Shown: piece by piece, positions 27,226-37,763 of the stretch
Layout: every line of letters starts with the position of its first letter
Position numbering within the stretch: the stretch's first letter is position 1
DNA from: Pseudacidobacterium ailaaui
GTDB lineage: Bacteria > Acidobacteriota > Terriglobia > Terriglobales > Acidobacteriaceae
NCBI RefSeq assembly: GCF_000688455.1
Contig: NZ_JIAL01000001.1
Location: 3,622,524 to 3,686,523 of the forward strand
Direction of reading: 5' to 3'
Length of the DNA stretch: 64,000 nt
Translations under genes and position numbers: made by a program
Notes under the pieces: model-generated
What the model was told of the DNA's origin: nothing
Seen by the model: the letters and a program-made list of their open reading frames with translations, nothing else
Database searches by the model: none

Positions 27226-28401
27226 TTATCGTAAAGGCCCGGCCTGGCTGCGTAGTTCCCTGAGCGGATAAAAGGTGCCTCTCCAAACAACCCCTCCACG
27301 TATAAGCGTGATCAGCATGGAGCGGACCAGGGCATAAAGAATGAACACCGCGGCGATAGGATATAAAACTACATAGGCAGAGCGGACGCTGGTGATCTGC
27401 TGCCCGAGATAACGATACATGGCCACAGCGCAGACCAGCACAAGCAACGAAGACAACGGCGCAGAGCCAGGTCCAGCAACAGCCAGCAAAGGCACGAAGC
27501 AGAAGCCAGCAAGGGCCATACAGACTGCAAGCAAAAGGAATGGATTGAACCGAAAGACAGCAAAGATGTTTTTTGTGAGGTTTTTTACAATCCCCATGAC
27601 CCCGGAAGCCCAGTGGACGCGTATCAGATTGCGACCAAAAACAAAACGCTGGCGGAAGCCGTGTTGTTTGATAAGAAATCCGAAACGAAGGTCTTCAAGC
27701 ACCTCCATCGGCAATGCATCAAAGCCTCCAATGGCATCATAAACATCGCGCCGCACAAGATTAAAAGCGCCGATTCCCACAGACTCTCGGCTCTTTTTGT
27801 CGGCAATCTTCCATGGACGCCAGGTAAGAAAGGAAAGCAGCTGGATGGCAGAAAGCACCATGCGTTCGCCAAAGCTTCTGAGCACCAATGTAGGAAACAG
27901 CACAAGATGGTCAGCCTGGTTTTCTGCCCATACAAGAGCGCGATGCAAACACGTCTCCTCAAAAATTACATCGCCATCCGTAAACAATAACCATGGCGCA
28001 GTGGCCTGCCTTGCGGCTACTGCCATGGCATGGGTCTTCCCCATCCACCCTGTGGGCAATTCCCTGATATGAATGACTCGGATGCCCGTGTGAGCTGCAA
28101 CACGTTCCATGATGGTGCCGGTCGCATCCTTTGAGCGGTCATTGACGGCAATAATTTCGAGGTTAACATTGCGCTGGGCAAGCAGGGAACGCAAAGTTTG
28201 CTCGATGGACTGCTCTTCATTGCAGGCCGGAACGATGACAGAAACAGAGGGCCTCACTAGAGGTACATCCGACCTGACCTCTGCCGCAGTCAGAAGATTG
28301 GGCAGGCGCGGAAGGTGATACAAGGCAACCGAGGTCCGCCAAAGCCAAAGAAACGCAATCACCCAAGCAAGTACCAGAAGAGAAAAAGACAGCATTGTCA
28401 T
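27226..28401 (-). CDS. membrane glycosyltransferase, family 2
   Basis: This 391-aa protein has an N-terminal membrane segment (LSFSLLVLAWVIAFLWLW), then a GT-A domain: SVIVPACNEEQSIEQTLRSLL, the DxD-type FTDGDVIFEE, and VLEDLRFGFLIKQHG as the acceptor-side acidic motif. Three or four C-terminal membrane segments follow. It resembles glycosyltransferases that act on lipid acceptors (hopanoid-, carotenoid- or ceramide-type), but the acceptor cannot be told from sequence. It is upstream of and nearly abuts guaD. Confidence 0.88.
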   Translation of the reverse strand: MTMLSFSLLVLAWVIAFLWLWRTSVALYHLPRLPNLLTAAEVRSDVPLVRPSVSVIVPACNEEQSIEQTLRSLLAQRNVNLEIIAVNDRSKDATGTIMERVAAHTGIRVIHIRELPTGWMGKTHAMAVAARQATAPWLLFTDGDVIFEETCLHRALVWAENQADHLVLFPTLVLRSFGERMVLSAIQLLSFLTWRPWKIADKKSRESVGIGAFNLVRRDVYDAIGGFDALPMEVLEDLRFGFLIKQHGFRQRFVFGRNLIRVHWASGVMGIVKNLTKNIFAVFRFNPFLLLAVCMALAGFCFVPLLAVAGPGSAPLSSLLVLVCAVAMYRYLGQQITSVRSAYVVLYPIAAVFILYALVRSMLITLIRGGVVWRGTFYPLRELRSQAGPLR

Positions 28402-28453
28402 TAGTATGACAAAACAATGCTGTCCTGCTTGTCAGACCGTGGCAGACCTGAAT

Positions 28454-30967
28454 TTATTGCGTCGAAATCTCATAATGTCCGGCCTGTCGCAGCACAACAA
28501 TGGCGCGCGCGCCATTTTCTGAGCTCTCAGCATGTTCTGCTTTTCCATTGACCAACACTTGCTGCCCCGCAGAAGACACAGGGACTGAGACATGCGCTTC
28601 TACCTGATCCGGTAGATCGATGGCAACCTCAGCGCCACTTCCCTTCTTCCTGACAGACACATTCAGCATTCCATGCGGTGTAGGCTCGCCGCCTTTGGCC
28701 CAATCCAGGTCAATCAGATCAGGACGAATATCTACACTGGAAAAACCAGGGCCGGTAGCATGAATCCCCAGCACCTCTTCCATCAGCCAGGGCGTTACCC
28801 CGCTTGACCAGCCATGCGCCAAACTTACGCGGTAGCCGGACATATTGTCTGCCTGTAGAGAACCATGCGCATCATTTTTGTACCAGGCCGGATCGTAACC
28901 CTCCCAGAAGCTCGTCGCACCTTCGTCTACCATGCCTCCCCAGTACTGGCGTATCCAGTTAAGGGCCTCTTGCCGGTGGCCCATCTTTGCCATGGCACTG
29001 ATGACGTAATAGTTATAGTAGGGCGTGATGATGAACGCGTTGTACTTGATTTTTCCTACACTTGATAGAGAAGCATTCCAGATGTCCGAATACTGCGACG
29101 CAGGAACCAGACCCGACAAGACCGCCATTGCATTCAACTGCCAGCGGCTGCTGTACGCATTCGTCTGCTTATCGAGCAGATACTGGCGGGCAGCAGACTT
29201 GAGTGCATCCAGTTCTCTTGTGAACTGCTCGGCATTTGCCGTGTCTCCCATCTCTTTCAGCAGATACACGCCCTGATCGAACGCGGCAATAAACTCCAAC
29301 TGTGTTCCAAAACGCGCTTCCGGCGTGTCCCCATTGAGTTCCGGAGACCAGTCTACAAAAGGCCATGACCCCGTATGATTGACATACAAATTGCGTTCAT
29401 CCAGCTCTTTTTCCATGTAGTGCATGAGCTGTACCAGACGATCGTGAAACGACATCAACTGCTGCTTGTTTCCAAAATGACGGTAGTACTCGGCCTCCCC
29501 AGTGATCCAAAAGGCGGAGTATCCTGCAATACCGTTCACATGCTGGCGGACCGGGGCCGGACCAATCAATCGGTCCAGAGTGTCTTCCATCAAAAAGTGG
29601 TCGGCAAAAACATCATTGATCGTGCGTCCGCTCACATCCAGGTCGCCCATCCAGCGGCCACGATCGCGCTTGGGCGCATCCCAGATGTCGTCCTGCATAC
29701 ACAGATGCGCCGTGTAGGCACCGATGGTCCACATCAGGTTCAGCTTCGGATCAGAAGATTCAAAAAATCCCTGATATTTGACTGGATAATAAATCAGATC
29801 AAGATTGATGGATTTAAAACGAAGTCCCCTGCCACCCTGCACAAAGCGAAGCAAGGCATAGCGGAACGCGCTCTTAGGACCGTAGGCCGATCCGTGAGCT
29901 GGAATGTAGACAGCATTTACGCCAAGGTAAGGTTGCTTCAGCGCTTCGTCTTCGGATTCTCCATACTGGACCGTCACGACTGCAGGCAGATCTGAGTCGG
30001 ACACAAAATGCAGTCGTCCATTGGCGTCACGCCCAAAATCCAGCAGAATCTGGGGTGCCTGCGTATCTTCCACTTGCGGGGCAGGAAGGTCTACTGTGAA
30101 TTCTCCTTCGCCGCCTTTCAGGGCGTCGGCATGGTGCACCGTACCCACTCCGCTATAAACGTGTTCTACGCTGACCGGCGGCAATGAGGCCTGGGCCAGA
30201 AAGGGGGAAATCCCCTCGTATCCGGGCCAGTTGTACATCCCTGCATCGGCATTCCACTGGAACAGATCAATCGAGCCTTCGATCGACCCAAGGCTATCGG
30301 CAGACTTCCAGGAACTGTCCTCAAAATCCCCCCTTTGCCATCCATCCGATGCATTCAGAGATGCCTTCCAGTCTTTGTCACTGATGACAAGGACCGGACT
30401 GGCCTCTCCCCGGGCCGCGCCCACCAGCTTGACTGCCATCGCCTTACCGGCGGCAAGCTGCATCGTCAAACGGCTGTTGGTAAACCCATTCACTCCGGCC
30501 CCGCGTACCACTCTCAGAGCGATTACATTCTTCCCCTGACGCAAAGCACGGGAGACATCGAAGGTAAACATCTGGATTCCGATCGGAGCATCCAGATTGG
30601 CCTCATCATGGCCAATCATCTGTCCGTTGAGGTAGACCTCGACCGAACGTGGACCAGCGATATATAAGGTTGCAGCCGCCGGGACCTGGTGGAGCATGAA
30701 AGAACGGCGGAAGTAGTGCGGAGCTGTCTCGCTGTCCCTTGCCGGCCGCCGGTAGGAAAGCAAAGCATCATTGCTGACAGCATCTTCTCTCGTCCAAATA
30801 TATTCTTCTGGTAGCGGTTTGTGTATCGCCGACTCCAGCCGGGGAGAGAGAACGCTGCGCGTAGGATCAAGCTGGTCCAAAGGAATTCTGGTCGGCTTCA
30901 GCTCCTGCGCTGATGCGGTGCAGGACAGAACCAGAACAAGGCACTTCCACAACAATTTGCTTCTCAA
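28454..30967 (-). CDS. GH78 alpha-L-rhamnosidase-like glycosidase, exported
   Basis: This 837-aa protein starts at a TTG (LRSKLLWKCLVLVLSCTASA is a signal peptide) with AAGGAG eight bases upstream. The TTGA overlaps the stop of rhaT by four bases, so translation is coupled. Order: a galactose-binding-like beta-sandwich with YFRRSFMLH and VEVYLNGQMIG, then an (alpha/alpha)6 barrel containing DDIWDAPKRDRGRWMGDL, the GH78 acid region, and a C-terminal beta domain. GH78 enzymes remove terminal alpha-L-rhamnose from plant glycosides or pectin. Coupling to a rhamnose transporter gene supports this call. Confidence 0.9.
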   Translation of the reverse strand: MRSKLLWKCLVLVLSCTASAQELKPTRIPLDQLDPTRSVLSPRLESAIHKPLPEEYIWTREDAVSNDALLSYRRPARDSETAPHYFRRSFMLHQVPAAATLYIAGPRSVEVYLNGQMIGHDEANLDAPIGIQMFTFDVSRALRQGKNVIALRVVRGAGVNGFTNSRLTMQLAAGKAMAVKLVGAARGEASPVLVISDKDWKASLNASDGWQRGDFEDSSWKSADSLGSIEGSIDLFQWNADAGMYNWPGYEGISPFLAQASLPPVSVEHVYSGVGTVHHADALKGGEGEFTVDLPAPQVEDTQAPQILLDFGRDANGRLHFVSDSDLPAVVTVQYGESEDEALKQPYLGVNAVYIPAHGSAYGPKSAFRYALLRFVQGGRGLRFKSINLDLIYYPVKYQGFFESSDPKLNLMWTIGAYTAHLCMQDDIWDAPKRDRGRWMGDLDVSGRTINDVFADHFLMEDTLDRLIGPAPVRQHVNGIAGYSAFWITGEAEYYRHFGNKQQLMSFHDRLVQLMHYMEKELDERNLYVNHTGSWPFVDWSPELNGDTPEARFGTQLEFIAAFDQGVYLLKEMGDTANAEQFTRELDALKSAARQYLLDKQTNAYSSRWQLNAMAVLSGLVPASQYSDIWNASLSSVGKIKYNAFIITPYYNYYVISAMAKMGHRQEALNWIRQYWGGMVDEGATSFWEGYDPAWYKNDAHGSLQADNMSGYRVSLAHGWSSGVTPWLMEEVLGIHATGPGFSSVDIRPDLIDLDWAKGGEPTPHGMLNVSVRKKGSGAEVAIDLPDQVEAHVSVPVSSAGQQVLVNGKAEHAESSENGARAIVVLRQAGHYEISTQ

Positions 30968-32166
30968 TGCGATACTCCTTGCGCCGACGCGCTGGCTGAG
31001 TTTGGACGAATACTTAGATAGTTTCCGTATCCAACGATGACCGTCGAACCAATCAGCACAATCAGAGTGCACGCCACCAGCGTGCGAGTCCGAAGGCTGA
31101 CTCCCTTCCATTCTCTGAGGGCGATGCCCCATAACGTGCTAAAGATGATGATGCTGGCCATGTGCAGCGTCCAGCTTGAGAATTTGAAGCGCCCCATCTG
31201 GGTTTCGCCCATGGTGTAAAAGAAAAACTGCATATACCAGGTGGTGCCCGCCAGGGCCGAGAACAGATAATTTGCAATCAGGGGTACTTTTCCCTGCTCT
31301 TGGACTGCGTCCATGACCTGCGTAGCAAGCTCTACGCCGGGTGCATCGGTCGCAGTTTCAATCACCGGTTCTTCATCCCTGGACGGGTAAGGTCCTCGGG
31401 TCTCAGCTGCCAGATACTGATAGCCGGTGTGGTTACGAAGATGAAGGACCAGACACCAAACAAAATTCGTAGTAAATCCTCCGGCCAGCAAAACCACCAG
31501 TACGGGCAGTCCCTGCCATAAAGGAGACGTGCCATGCGCAACCGTGATTCCCTTGATCGGGTCTCCAGCGGCCAATCCATAGGCAAAACAGGCACTCATA
31601 ATGCCGCAAAATGTGGCCACAAGTAGTCCGCGCTTGAGATCAAATTCCTCGATTGTTGCCCGTTTTTCCTCATCCGACAATTCGCGTTCTTTTGAAATAC
31701 CTGCTGCACCTGCAAAAGCAATGCCTGCAAGGCAGACGACCACTCCAGTGAGAATGATGATGCCGGAACGCGAACCTAATACTTCCGAAGCAAATTGCCC
31801 GCGAAAGATTGGCGGCATGAGTGTACCGAAGGCGGCCGTATATCCTAGCGCTACTGCCATGCCCAGCGACATTCCCAGATAGCGCATGGTCAGTCCGAAG
31901 GTGAGGCCTCCAAAGCCCCAGAGGACCCCGAAAATAAAGGTCCAGAGGATGCTGCTAAGGGGTGCCTGATGCAGAACTGCAAGAAGGTCGCGCGTCATCA
32001 CTCCGGCGAGGAGCCAGGGAACGATGATCCAGCTAAAAACACCGCCGACCAGCCAGTACGTCTCCCATGCCCACCGCTTGACTCCACGAAACGGAACATA
32101 AAAACTGGCTGAGGCAAGGCCCCCCAGCCAATGAAAAAACACTCCCAGTAGCGGGTTTGCATCCAC
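30964..32166 (-). CDS. rhaT: L-rhamnose-proton symporter RhaT family
   Basis: This 400-aa protein has about ten membrane segments and RhaT landmarks: NPLLGVFFHWLGGLASASFYVPF at the N terminus, WGFGGLTFGLTMRYLGMSLGMAVALGY, and TWYMQFFFYTMGETQMG. RhaT imports L-rhamnose with a proton. The start is a GTG with AGGGGAA about eight bases upstream. It overlaps the rhamnosidase start by four bases, forming a release-and-uptake operon. No rhamnose isomerase or kinase genes are nearby. Confidence 0.9.
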   Translation of the reverse strand: MDANPLLGVFFHWLGGLASASFYVPFRGVKRWAWETYWLVGGVFSWIIVPWLLAGVMTRDLLAVLHQAPLSSILWTFIFGVLWGFGGLTFGLTMRYLGMSLGMAVALGYTAAFGTLMPPIFRGQFASEVLGSRSGIIILTGVVVCLAGIAFAGAAGISKERELSDEEKRATIEEFDLKRGLLVATFCGIMSACFAYGLAAGDPIKGITVAHGTSPLWQGLPVLVVLLAGGFTTNFVWCLVLHLRNHTGYQYLAAETRGPYPSRDEEPVIETATDAPGVELATQVMDAVQEQGKVPLIANYLFSALAGTTWYMQFFFYTMGETQMGRFKFSSWTLHMASIIIFSTLWGIALREWKGVSLRTRTLVACTLIVLIGSTVIVGYGNYLSIRPNSASASAQGVSH

Positions 32167-32295
32167 GAAACATTCCCCTTGAATATGGCCTGTTGATGTC
32201 CCTGCTTTTCAGCCTGATGCGAACGATATTTGAGGCAGGCAGCTCATGTCAAGGTGCAATATATTTCTGTTTTGAAACACACTGGCAAACATGTT

Positions 32296-33483
32296 TCAGA
32301 CAAGCCTTACAACGTCCAGGACCCTTTCGATTCCTGACCGAAATTCTTTTTCCTCTGGCAGCAGACTTACGACCAAATGTCCATTGCCGGGGAAACCAAA
32401 GAATGATCCGGGATGCAGGGAAACTCCGTGCTCGCGGACCAGTTCTACGGCCAGATCCTCTCCCTCGCGAAGCGCTGGGATGCGCAGGACAGCGTACCAT
32501 CCTCCCTCCGCATGAAGACGGTCCACCATACTCTGGGCGGAAAGCAGAGCATCCAAAGTCTGCAAATTTGCCGCTGTGCGCTTGAATATCTGCTGTTGGA
32601 TATTTTGCCTGTGCTCGATCCAGACAGGCAGTGCACATTGTACGGGAGCATTCATGGACAGGAAGGTGTCCGCAATCACCTCTAGCCGCGACAGGGCCTG
32701 CGTCAGTTCCGCTTCCGGTCCGAATGCCGCAATCCACGCGGCCTTCATTTGCGGAAGTCCAGCAATCTTACTCATTCCACTTAATACGAAGGTCAGTACC
32801 GAATGGGAACCTGCCGCAAAACTCTGGACGGAAACCTCTGTGAGCGGATAATCCAAAAAGACTTCATCCACAATCAGCGCAAGACCATGTACGGAACATA
32901 GTTCTTCCAGCGCTTTGCGCTCGTGCAGTTTTGTAAAGTGCCCGGTTGGATTGTTGGGATGGACCACAACAATGGCCCGTGTTCGGGGTGTGACCCCTCG
33001 TCGTAAGCCTTCCAGGTCGAGATGCCAGCCGTGGTCATAAAAAAGCGGGTATGGCACCAGTCGCACGTGGTCCAGCGTGGCCAGGAAATCAAAGAGCGGG
33101 TAGCTTGGTTGAGCAATTAGAATTTCATCTCCCGGATCACACAAAAGCCGAAACACAAAACTGTAGGCCTCGCTGGTGCTGGTAGTCAGAAAGACCTGTT
33201 CCGGGCCAACCATGGCCTCATGGTCCCGGTAGTATCGGCAAACGGCACTGCGGGCTGCAAGCATTCCTCGCGGATCTGGCTCATAATCCAAAGCCCCTGG
33301 CACACAGAGGGGAGCAAGAATTGACTCCGCATCATAAGCAAAACCGCATCGCGTCGGGTTAGAAGCCGTCAGATCGAACAGTGGCAAACCGGACCTTTTA
33401 CGCTCCTGCAACGCACGCGCCAATTCCGTCTCTGTGGTCTCCCATGCTGTGCGCGTGGAAAATCGCATCGTCATATACCGCAT
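32296..33483 (-). CDS. pyridoxal-phosphate aminotransferase, class I/II
   Basis: This protein of about 395 aa has the fold-type I pattern: ASNPTRCGF and LDYEPDPRGMLAARSAVCRYY early, IVVVHPNNPTGHF in the middle, and the PLP lysine in SGMSKIAGLPQMK. The C-terminal ALREGEDLAVELVREHGVSLHPGSFFGF is the small domain. The amino donor cannot be assigned. Starts at 33483, 33474 or 33468 are all possible because none has a good ribosome site. It is divergent from a HAD hydrolase gene by only 21 bp. Confidence 0.88.
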   Translation of the reverse strand: MRYMTMRFSTRTAWETTETELARALQERKRSGLPLFDLTASNPTRCGFAYDAESILAPLCVPGALDYEPDPRGMLAARSAVCRYYRDHEAMVGPEQVFLTTSTSEAYSFVFRLLCDPGDEILIAQPSYPLFDFLATLDHVRLVPYPLFYDHGWHLDLEGLRRGVTPRTRAIVVVHPNNPTGHFTKLHERKALEELCSVHGLALIVDEVFLDYPLTEVSVQSFAAGSHSVLTFVLSGMSKIAGLPQMKAAWIAAFGPEAELTQALSRLEVIADTFLSMNAPVQCALPVWIEHRQNIQQQIFKRTAANLQTLDALLSAQSMVDRLHAEGGWYAVLRIPALREGEDLAVELVREHGVSLHPGSFFGFPGNGHLVVSLLPEEKEFRSGIERVLDVVRLV

Positions 33484-33504
33484 AATAGAGAGACAGGAGA
33501 CTGC

Positions 33505-34161
33505 ATGGCGATCCGCGCTGTTATTTTTGATTACGGAATGGTCTTGAGCCAACCCCAGGACCCCTCTGCGCTCAGCAATATTCTCGCCATCACAGGACTT
33601 GACCGCGAAACCTTTGACCGCCATTACTGGACACATCGTCATGCCTACGACATGGGCCAACTCAATGGACGTACCTATTGGCAGCAGTTTGCCCAGGACA
33701 CAGGCCTCCATTTAACACAGACTGACATCGAGCGCCTGATTGAGAATGATGTACTGATGTGGTGCACCATCAATGAGCCGATGCTGGCCTGGGCCCGATC
33801 GCTGGCCGATGCCGGCCTTCGCATCGGCATCCTGTCCAACATGGGGGAAGAGACCCTGAGCTTTATGCGGCAGGAGTTTGCGTGGCTTGGGGACTTCCAT
33901 CACCACACATGGTCCTGCGAACTGGGCATCGCCAAGCCCGACCCGGCAATCTACACTCACACCTGTGAAAAGTTAGAGGTACTTCCGTCAGAAGCACTCT
34001 TTCTGGATGACAAGCCGGAAAATGTAGAGTCAGCGCGCCGCGTGGGTCTTCACGCCCTGCAATTCAAGGGTGTCGCGCAGCTTCGCGAAACACTCGCTTC
34101 AATTGGATGGCCGGATCATTTTCCTCTACCCGAGGAAACGGTGGGCAGCACGACAGCCTGA
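33505..34161 (+). CDS. HAD-superfamily hydrolase (IA / YihX-like)
   Basis: This 218-aa protein begins MAIRAVIFDYGMVLS, with the nucleophilic Asp at position 9. Motif II is GILSNMGEE, motif III the Lys of IAKPDPAIY, and motif IV LFLDDKPENVESARRVG. The acidic residue usually two places after the nucleophile is a Gly, as in YihX-type phosphatases. It probably dephosphorylates a small sugar or nucleotide phosphate. AGGAG lies six bases before the ATG. It ends seven bases from the convergent ribBA gene. Confidence 0.88.
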   Translation: MAIRAVIFDYGMVLSQPQDPSALSNILAITGLDRETFDRHYWTHRHAYDMGQLNGRTYWQQFAQDTGLHLTQTDIERLIENDVLMWCTINEPMLAWARSLADAGLRIGILSNMGEETLSFMRQEFAWLGDFHHHTWSCELGIAKPDPAIYTHTCEKLEVLPSEALFLDDKPENVESARRVGLHALQFKGVAQLRETLASIGWPDHFPLPEETVGSTTA

Positions 34162-34168
34162 GGCTTCG

Positions 34169-35338
34169 TCAGGATCGAAGCACTTCACCCATGTCCGGGA
34201 CAGGCACCTGTTCAACAATCTCCACGCCAAAACCATGCAGGGCTGGTACATGTGTGGGTGTGTTGGAAAGCAGACGTACTTTGTGGATCCCTAGATCGGC
34301 CAGGATCTGCCCTCCCAGTCCAACCTGGCGCAGAATGCGTTGGTGCCGTTCATCGCGTGCCTCCCGCTGGCGGGCTTCGCGATGCAGAACAATGCGGTGC
34401 GGGGCGACCGAGCGGTCGATTTCAAACCCCCGGCTGGTATTGTGCAGATAAATCAGAGCACCGCATCCTGCATCGGCAATCGCCTTCAGGGACCGCTGAA
34501 CAATGCTGTGGCAGTCGCACAATGTGGCGCCGAAAACGTCCCCGGCCAGACAGTGGGAATGGACACGCACCAGCACCGGGTCGTCAACCTTGTCCACATC
34601 GCCACGCACCAGCGCCAGATGGCTCTCATCTCCGTTGACTTCACTTTCATAAGCAATCATCCGGAAATCGCCGTATGGGGTGGGCAGGTCCGTCTCTGCT
34701 ACGCGGAAGATATATCGCTCATTTTGCAGGCGGTAGCGGATAAGTTCTGCTACGGTGAGCATTTTCATTCCGTGCTGCTGGCAGAACTCGATGAGGTCTG
34801 GCACACGCGCCATGGTGCCATCGTCCTTCATGATCTCGCAAATTACCCCAGCAGGGACCAGCCCCGCCATACGGGCCAGGTCTACAGAGGCTTCGGTTTG
34901 TCCGGCGCGGACCAGGACCCCTCCTTTGCGCGCGCGCAATGGGAAGACGTGCCCGGGGCGGGCAAGATCATTTGCCGTAGACCTGGGGTCAATGGCAACC
35001 CTGATCGTATGCGCACGGTCGTGCGCCGAGATGCCAGTCGTCACCCCTTCACGCGCTTCAATGCTCTCAGTAAATGCCGTGCCAAAGCGTGAGGAATTCT
35101 GCTGCACCATAGGCGTCAGACGCAGATAGTCGGCACGTTCTTCTGTCAAAGTAAGGCAAATAAGGCCGCGGCCATATTTCGCCATGAAATTGATCGCCTC
35201 AGGCGTAACAAACTCTGCGGCCAACGTAAGATCGCCTTCGTTCTCGCGGTCTTCATCGTCCACAACTACGATCATGCGCCCGGCCTTAATTTCTTCCAGG
35301 GCGCCCGGAACATCGGTAAAGGGAGGCTGCGCAGCCAT
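34169..35338 (-). CDS. ribBA: bifunctional DHBP synthase / GTP cyclohydrolase II-like protein
   Basis: This 389-aa protein has a standard N-terminal RibB domain: [19 protein letters not shown] and [11 protein letters not shown], which make 3,4-dihydroxy-2-butanone 4-phosphate from ribulose 5-phosphate. The C-terminal RibA-like half keeps the zinc cysteines ([17 protein letters not shown]). The usual EGRGIGL catalytic loop reads NTSRGFEID, and the following region is rewritten. The first riboflavin-pathway step from GTP may therefore be altered or lost here. No FMN riboswitch was seen upstream. Confidence 0.88.
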   Translation of the reverse strand: MAAQPPFTDVPGALEEIKAGRMIVVVDDEDRENEGDLTLAAEFVTPEAINFMAKYGRGLICLTLTEERADYLRLTPMVQQNSSRFGTAFTESIEAREGVTTGISAHDRAHTIRVAIDPRSTANDLARPGHVFPLRARKGGVLVRAGQTEASVDLARMAGLVPAGVICEIMKDDGTMARVPDLIEFCQQHGMKMLTVAELIRYRLQNERYIFRVAETDLPTPYGDFRMIAYESEVNGDESHLALVRGDVDKVDDPVLVRVHSHCLAGDVFGATLCDCHSIVQRSLKAIADAGCGALIYLHNTSRGFEIDRSVAPHRIVLHREARQREARDERHQRILRQVGLGGQILADLGIHKVRLLSNTPTHVPALHGFGVEIVEQVPVPDMGEVLRS

Positions 35339-35406
35339 AACCTTCTATTCTGAGCCAGCGGAACAAACTTTGCCACTCGAAGGCCGCACACGACGGCCAT
35401 TTCCAC

Positions 35407-36651
35407 CTAGCTATAGCGAAGCCAACGCAGCATTTCCGGGACTGTGGCCCGCTTTCCATACATCAGAATGCCTACACGATAAATGCGTGAAGAAAACCAG
35501 ATCACAATCCAAACGGAAATGGCAAGGATGGCCAGTGAAAGCGCGATCTGCCACATAGGAGGAAACTGGGACGCGATTCGCAGAAACATAGTAATCGGCG
35601 CACAGGGAGGAAACATGGACACTAGAACTGACCAGAATGATGCCGGGTTGCTCATGATATAGGTGATCATTCCAAAACCCAGCCAGATCGGCACAGCAGC
35701 CAGAGGAGCATACTGCTGCAGCTCCTGCTCACTCTCGCAGGTCGCGGCCAGTCCCGCAAACAGCGCGCTGTAGAAGGCGTAGCCCAAAATGAAATACAAA
35801 ATAAAAATCACAACTTCAACAGGAGAGATCTCCAGCCTGAAGTTTCCCGACATCAACATCGCGGCCAAAGCAGTACTCGAAAACAGAAGAACACCAGCAG
35901 CCCAGATGGCAAGCTGCGTCATGCCAACAGCTCCAATGCCAATCAGCTTTCCCGCCAGCATGTCGCCCGGCTTTACCGTAGCCAGCATGACTTCAAAGAT
36001 CCGCGATGTCTTTTCCTGGATGATGGACCGTCCGACATTCATGCCATACATCACGACAGTGAAGGAAAGTAGAAACGCCATGACATAGGCGGCCCAGAAG
36101 CTGCTCAGAGCATCTGCTGGGACCTCCCGACCATTCTTCACCTGCTCGGTTTGGATCCGGACGCTGCTGGTGATGGCCTCCACACTGCTGGCGGCAATTC
36201 CATGTGCAATCAAGCGATGTTGAATCACCGCACGGTCCAGGGCATGGTTTAACCGGGCATCCATGGTGAAATCACCGGACGACCGGCCGGCATATGTGGC
36301 CTCGACCTTGTTCTCGGGACCCGTTTCAATCCAGAGAAATCCATCCAGCTGTTTCTGGTCCACCTCTGAGATAAGCCGCTGCCGGTCCTCCGCGTGAACA
36401 GGCGCCAGCACATCCACGCTCATGCGAGCATCCTTGTCCGAGAGCAACTGGTCACGGACACTGTTTGCCAGTTGTGGATCAGCAGCCGCCACAAGAATAT
36501 GCTTTCCCGCACTGGAGTTCTTGCCGGTGTAGTAGGAGATTGCCAGAATGGCGACAAAAATTACAGGGATCAGTACTGTGGTAAGCCGGAAGGCATTGCC
36601 CCGAATCTGCTCCAGATACTCGCGTTTTGCAATCAGCCAGATGTCACGCAT
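35407..36651 (-). CDS. ABC-2 type exporter permease (NatB-like)
   Basis: This 414-aa protein starts [19 protein letters not shown]. It has one N-terminal membrane segment, a periplasmic domain (about residues 45-165), then five or six C-terminal segments including [36 protein letters not shown], the typical ABC-2 transmission motif. NatB-like permeases export ions, peptides or drugs with an ATPase partner. Its start overlaps the 3' end of the ATPase gene by eight bases, so the two form one transporter operon. Confidence 0.9.
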   Translation of the reverse strand: MRDIWLIAKREYLEQIRGNAFRLTTVLIPVIFVAILAISYYTGKNSSAGKHILVAAADPQLANSVRDQLLSDKDARMSVDVLAPVHAEDRQRLISEVDQKQLDGFLWIETGPENKVEATYAGRSSGDFTMDARLNHALDRAVIQHRLIAHGIAASSVEAITSSVRIQTEQVKNGREVPADALSSFWAAYVMAFLLSFTVVMYGMNVGRSIIQEKTSRIFEVMLATVKPGDMLAGKLIGIGAVGMTQLAIWAAGVLLFSSTALAAMLMSGNFRLEISPVEVVIFILYFILGYAFYSALFAGLAATCESEQELQQYAPLAAVPIWLGFGMITYIMSNPASFWSVLVSMFPPCAPITMFLRIASQFPPMWQIALSLAILAISVWIVIWFSSRIYRVGILMYGKRATVPEMLRWLRYS

Positions 36652-37549
36652 CTACTTTTTCTCCTACGGTCTGGATGAAAATTTCTTCCAGCGATGGCTC
36701 GGCCAGTTCAAATCGATAAATCTTTGCTTTGCTTGCGGCCTCCTGCAGGAGGCTTTGCGCATCTGCATGGGGTTTGAGGCGGACTTCAACATGGTCGGAA
36801 TAGTCCTTGTATGCTGCCACGGCAGGGTGGCGCAGAAAGGAATCGTCGCCTTCAAACTGAATGACGACGCGGTTGCGCTCATAGCGGGACTTGATTTCGC
36901 GCATCGCTCCGGCAAGCACGGCCTCACCATTGTTGACCAGGCAGATCGAATCACATAGCTTCTCCACCTGGTCCATACGATGGGTAGAAAACAAAATGGC
37001 CTTGCCTGCCCGCTTCAGTTCCAGCAGCGCATCCTGTAGCAGAACAGCATTCACCGGATCAAGGCCGGAGAATGGTTCATCCATAATAATGAGCTGGGGT
37101 TCATGGAGCAGCGTCGCGATAAACTGGATTTTCTGCTGCATCCCTTTCGACAGCTCTTCGGTCTTCTTCTCAATGGAATCGAGAATCTGCAGCCTTTCGC
37201 ACCATTCATGGGCACGCCGGCTGGCCGTCTCTGCATCCAGCCCTCTCAGCTCTCCCATAAAAATGAGCTGGTCCATGACCTTCATTTTTTTATAGAGACC
37301 ACGCTCCTCTGGTAAATAACCAACTTTTTGCAGGCTTGCGCGCGAAAATGGCCTGCCCAGCAGACGCACAGAGCCCGAATCCGGCATCGTAATGCCCACC
37401 ATCATACGGATGGTTGAAGTTTTGCCTGCACCATTTGGTCCCAACAATCCAAACATGGTTCCAGGACCAATGCTCAGACTCAGGTCCCGGACGGCAACTT
37501 TGTTCTCATAGGATTTTGAGATATGGTCCAGCTCAACGACTGGTGTCAT
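36644..37549 (-). CDS. ABC transporter ATP-binding protein (NatA-like)
   Basis: This 301-aa protein has Walker A GPNGAGKT, Q-loop region VGYLPEERGLY, signature LSKGMQQK and Walker B LIIMDEPFSGLDP, then the H-loop FSTHRM and a DUF4162-type tail (EPSLEEIFIQTVGE). The start MTPVVELDHISKSY fits the family; the longer upstream frame does not. It powers the permease encoded immediately downstream. The cargo is unknown. Confidence 0.92.
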   Translation of the reverse strand: MTPVVELDHISKSYENKVAVRDLSLSIGPGTMFGLLGPNGAGKTSTIRMMVGITMPDSGSVRLLGRPFSRASLQKVGYLPEERGLYKKMKVMDQLIFMGELRGLDAETASRRAHEWCERLQILDSIEKKTEELSKGMQQKIQFIATLLHEPQLIIMDEPFSGLDPVNAVLLQDALLELKRAGKAILFSTHRMDQVEKLCDSICLVNNGEAVLAGAMREIKSRYERNRVVIQFEGDDSFLRHPAVAAYKDYSDHVEVRLKPHADAQSLLQEAASKAKIYRFELAEPSLEEIFIQTVGEKVDA

Positions 37550-37763
37550 GCAGTTGAATTTTCTCCCATTTGGCTGTGGCGTCAGTGTATACGAAGAAGA
37601 GCGGCAAGTGGTCTGGTCTTTTTCAGAATCTCCAATTGCAGCTTCCTGTTCCGGTAAAATTTCAAAAGGAAGCTTATTTTTCCGCGAGAAGGCGGCCTGA
37701 CCATGCATGGAAGGCCATTTTCGCACTTCCGGTATATTCTTCTGAGTTCCGCTTGGTCATACA

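Noticed and set aside
32273..32298. Inverted repeat TGAAACA/TGTTTCA at the end of the aminotransferase gene
   Set aside because: The 7-bp arms are AT-rich, separated by 12 nt and overlap the stop codon; too weak to call a terminator.
34340..35092. A 250-codon plus-strand frame opposite ribBA
   Set aside because: The minus-strand RibB motifs are unmistakable.
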